This document shows positions 4,339-5,420 of a DNA stretch of 5,420 nucleotides, one piece after another. Location of the stretch: contig JAISKY010000010.1 in NCBI GenBank assembly GCA_031260745.1, positions 1 to 5,420 on the forward strand. Reading direction: 5' to 3'. The first letter of the stretch is position 1, and the number at the start of each line of letters is the position of its first letter. A program made the position numbers and the translations under genes. Source of the DNA: Oscillospiraceae bacterium (GTDB taxonomy: Bacteria; Bacillota; Clostridia; Oscillospirales; Oscillospiraceae). The notes beneath the pieces are model-generated. The model was given only the letters and a program-made list of their open reading frames with translations. It made no database searches and was not told where the DNA came from.

Positions 4339-5420
4339 TTACGAATCCGCGCGCAGTCGCGCGGCGGTCGAGGCGGCAAGCTCGGCGGCATCGTCGAAAT
4401 CCCCGCATAGAGCGTATTCGGAGATTCTCTTTATTATAGCGTCGGTTTCCGAGTTCCACACTTTCGCGTTCAGCGCGTTAAGCGCGGTTTGGGTAGCGTC
4501 CACATCCCAGGCTTCAGCCGAGCTTGAAATCGCTTCAAGGCTGTTAATCAGGAACTCCGTATCTTCGTCGTCGGGCGCGCCGTTAGAAACCTGACCGAGA
4601 TACTTGTCTATCGCGTCGGCAAGCCTGTCAAGATTAGTCAGAAAATCCGCAGTATCGGAGCGTATCTTATCCCAATCGCTATTCCTGCCGTAGTTTTCAA
4701 GCTCCTCCGCTACTGACGAAAGGCGCTCCGCGCCGATGTTTGACGACGCGCTTTTCAAAGCGTGGACGCTTGTCGTGAATAATTTCGCGTCGGAGCTTTC
4801 AAGGCAATCCCGGATTGTCCTACCGTATTCTCTGGCGTTACCCGCGAACGTCCCCAATACCTTTTTGTAAAATTCGATTTCACCTCCGGCAAGTTTTATC
4901 CCGATTGTGTAATTCAAACCGTCGATTTGAGGAATACCGGAACTTTCGTCCGGTGCTACGCGGATAGTGGAATATTCTTCCGCTGTAACGCGTTTTTGTT
5001 TTTCCTTTGGCAACCATTGTTCCAACGCGCTATGTAACTTTCCGGTGTCGATTGGTTTTACCAACATACCGTTCATTCCCGATTCTCTGAACATCTCGTC
5101 AACCCCGCGAATCGCGTTCGCCGTAAGCGCCAATATCGGGTTAGCGAAACCGTTCTCGCGAATCCTCGCTGTCGCTTCCAATCCGTCCATCTCCGGCATC
5201 ATGTGGTCCATAAATATTATATCAAAATCAATGTCCTCGGAAAGCCGTATCGCGTCCTTACCGTTCGTACAGGTAGTTATCTCCATTTGGTACTGCGACA
5301 TCAAACCCTCCGCGACAAGCAGATTCGTAGTAATATCGTCCACTATCAGAACTTTCGCCTCCGGCGCGATAAACCGGCGTAACTCCTGACCGTGCTTGTC
5401 ATAGTGAACCTCCGCTTGAG
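4339..5420 (-). CDS. Hybrid sensor histidine kinase, C-terminal part (receiver + HPt + helical tail), 5' end outside window
   Basis: The last 359 residues of a multidomain phosphorelay protein are present. The frame is open to the right window edge, and the residues before the receiver (HYDKHGQELRRFIAPEAKVLIVDD) are the usual linker from a kinase ATPase domain, so the GTG at 5343 inside the receiver is not a real start. In fragment numbering the receiver spans about 21-138, with acidic pair Asp27-Asp28, phospho-acceptor Asp71 in FMDHMMPEMDG, Thr99 in ALTAN and Lys121 in VKP. An HPt domain follows at about 165-275, with its phospho-acceptor His219 in SVHALKSASSNIGA. The last 75 or so residues form an acidic helical region (INSLEAISSSAEAWDVDATQTALNAL and after). 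It should relay phosphate from kinase to receiver to HPt to a separate regulator that is not in this window. The family assignment is strong; the stimulus cannot be judged without the N-terminal sensor. Confidence 0.93.
   Translation of the reverse strand, partial: QAEVHYDKHGQELRRFIAPEAKVLIVDDITTNLLVAEGLMSQYQMEITTCTNGKDAIRLSEDIDFDIIFMDHMMPEMDGLEATARIRENGFANPILALTANAIRGVDEMFRESGMNGMLVKPIDTGKLHSALEQWLPKEKQKRVTAEEYSTIRVAPDESSGIPQIDGLNYTIGIKLAGGEIEFYKKVLGTFAGNAREYGRTIRDCLESSDAKLFTTSVHALKSASSNIGAERLSSVAEELENYGRNSDWDKIRSDTADFLTNLDRLADAIDKYLGQVSNGAPDDEDTEFLINSLEAISSSAEAWDVDATQTALNALNAKVWNSETDAIIKRISEYALCGDFDDAAELAASTAARLRADS

Noticed and set aside
5341..5343. GTG as a start codon of a stand-alone response regulator with HPt domain
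   Set aside because: The codon is the Val of VLIVDD inside the first receiver strand. The frame continues upstream to the window edge with a typical kinase-receiver linker, so the gene is a partial hybrid kinase.
4967..5389. Plus-strand open frame of 140 codons opposite the receiver domain
   Set aside because: It is antisense to a receiver with all catalytic residues, and its serine-rich product looks like reverse-strand translation.
1..5420. CRISPR array, transposon, toxin-antitoxin pair, phage or defence genes
   Set aside because: No repeated spacer structure, terminal inverted repeats, transposase or nuclease motifs were seen. All genes are of household type, tightly packed and on one strand.

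Overview
The window is a stretch of bacterial chromosome in which every gene I can support lies on the minus strand. The organism is probably a member of the Bacillota, most likely a clostridial-type anaerobe. The grounds are two small FeoA proteins ahead of FeoB, a YycI-like single-pass membrane protein, strong GGAGG-type ribosome binding sites, GTG starts, and a hybrid kinase C-terminus of a style I associate with Clostridia. Base composition looks moderate (near 50% GC by eye, not computed). This placement is inference, with no rRNA or other marker to confirm it.

In the direction of transcription (high to low coordinates), the layout is as follows. (1) 5420-4339 is the C-terminal end of a hybrid sensor histidine kinase: a receiver domain, an HPt domain and a helical tail. 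The kinase core lies beyond the right edge. (2) A 65-bp gap holds a near-consensus promoter (TTGACA, 17 bp, TATATT). It drives a likely three-gene operon: a YycI-like membrane protein (4273-3476), a left-handed beta-helix protein related to the GlmU acetyltransferase domain (3430-2798), and an arylamine N-acetyltransferase (2794-2021). (3) Directly after that operon comes a second strong promoter (TTGACA, 17 bp, extended -10 TGC-TATTAT). It drives feoA, a second feoA and feoB, a ferrous iron uptake operon. feoB runs off the left edge after 445 codons.

The most informative non-coding signal is a family of three related inverted repeats, about 20 bp each. Two lie just downstream of the feo promoter and one lies between the second feoA and feoB. 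Their TTAG...CTAA architecture resembles operators of DtxR/IdeR/MntR-type metal repressors, so the simplest reading is iron-dependent repression of feo. There is no visible sequence or functional link between the feo operon and the yycI-like operon beyond adjacency. No hairpin terminator separates them, so some read-through is possible.

I see no mobile element, CRISPR array, RNA gene or evident novel system. No intergenic stretch exceeds about 130 bp. The points most worth a second look are the operator set, the GlmU-like protein that lacks the expected catalytic histidine, and the unusual grouping of the yycI-like operon.
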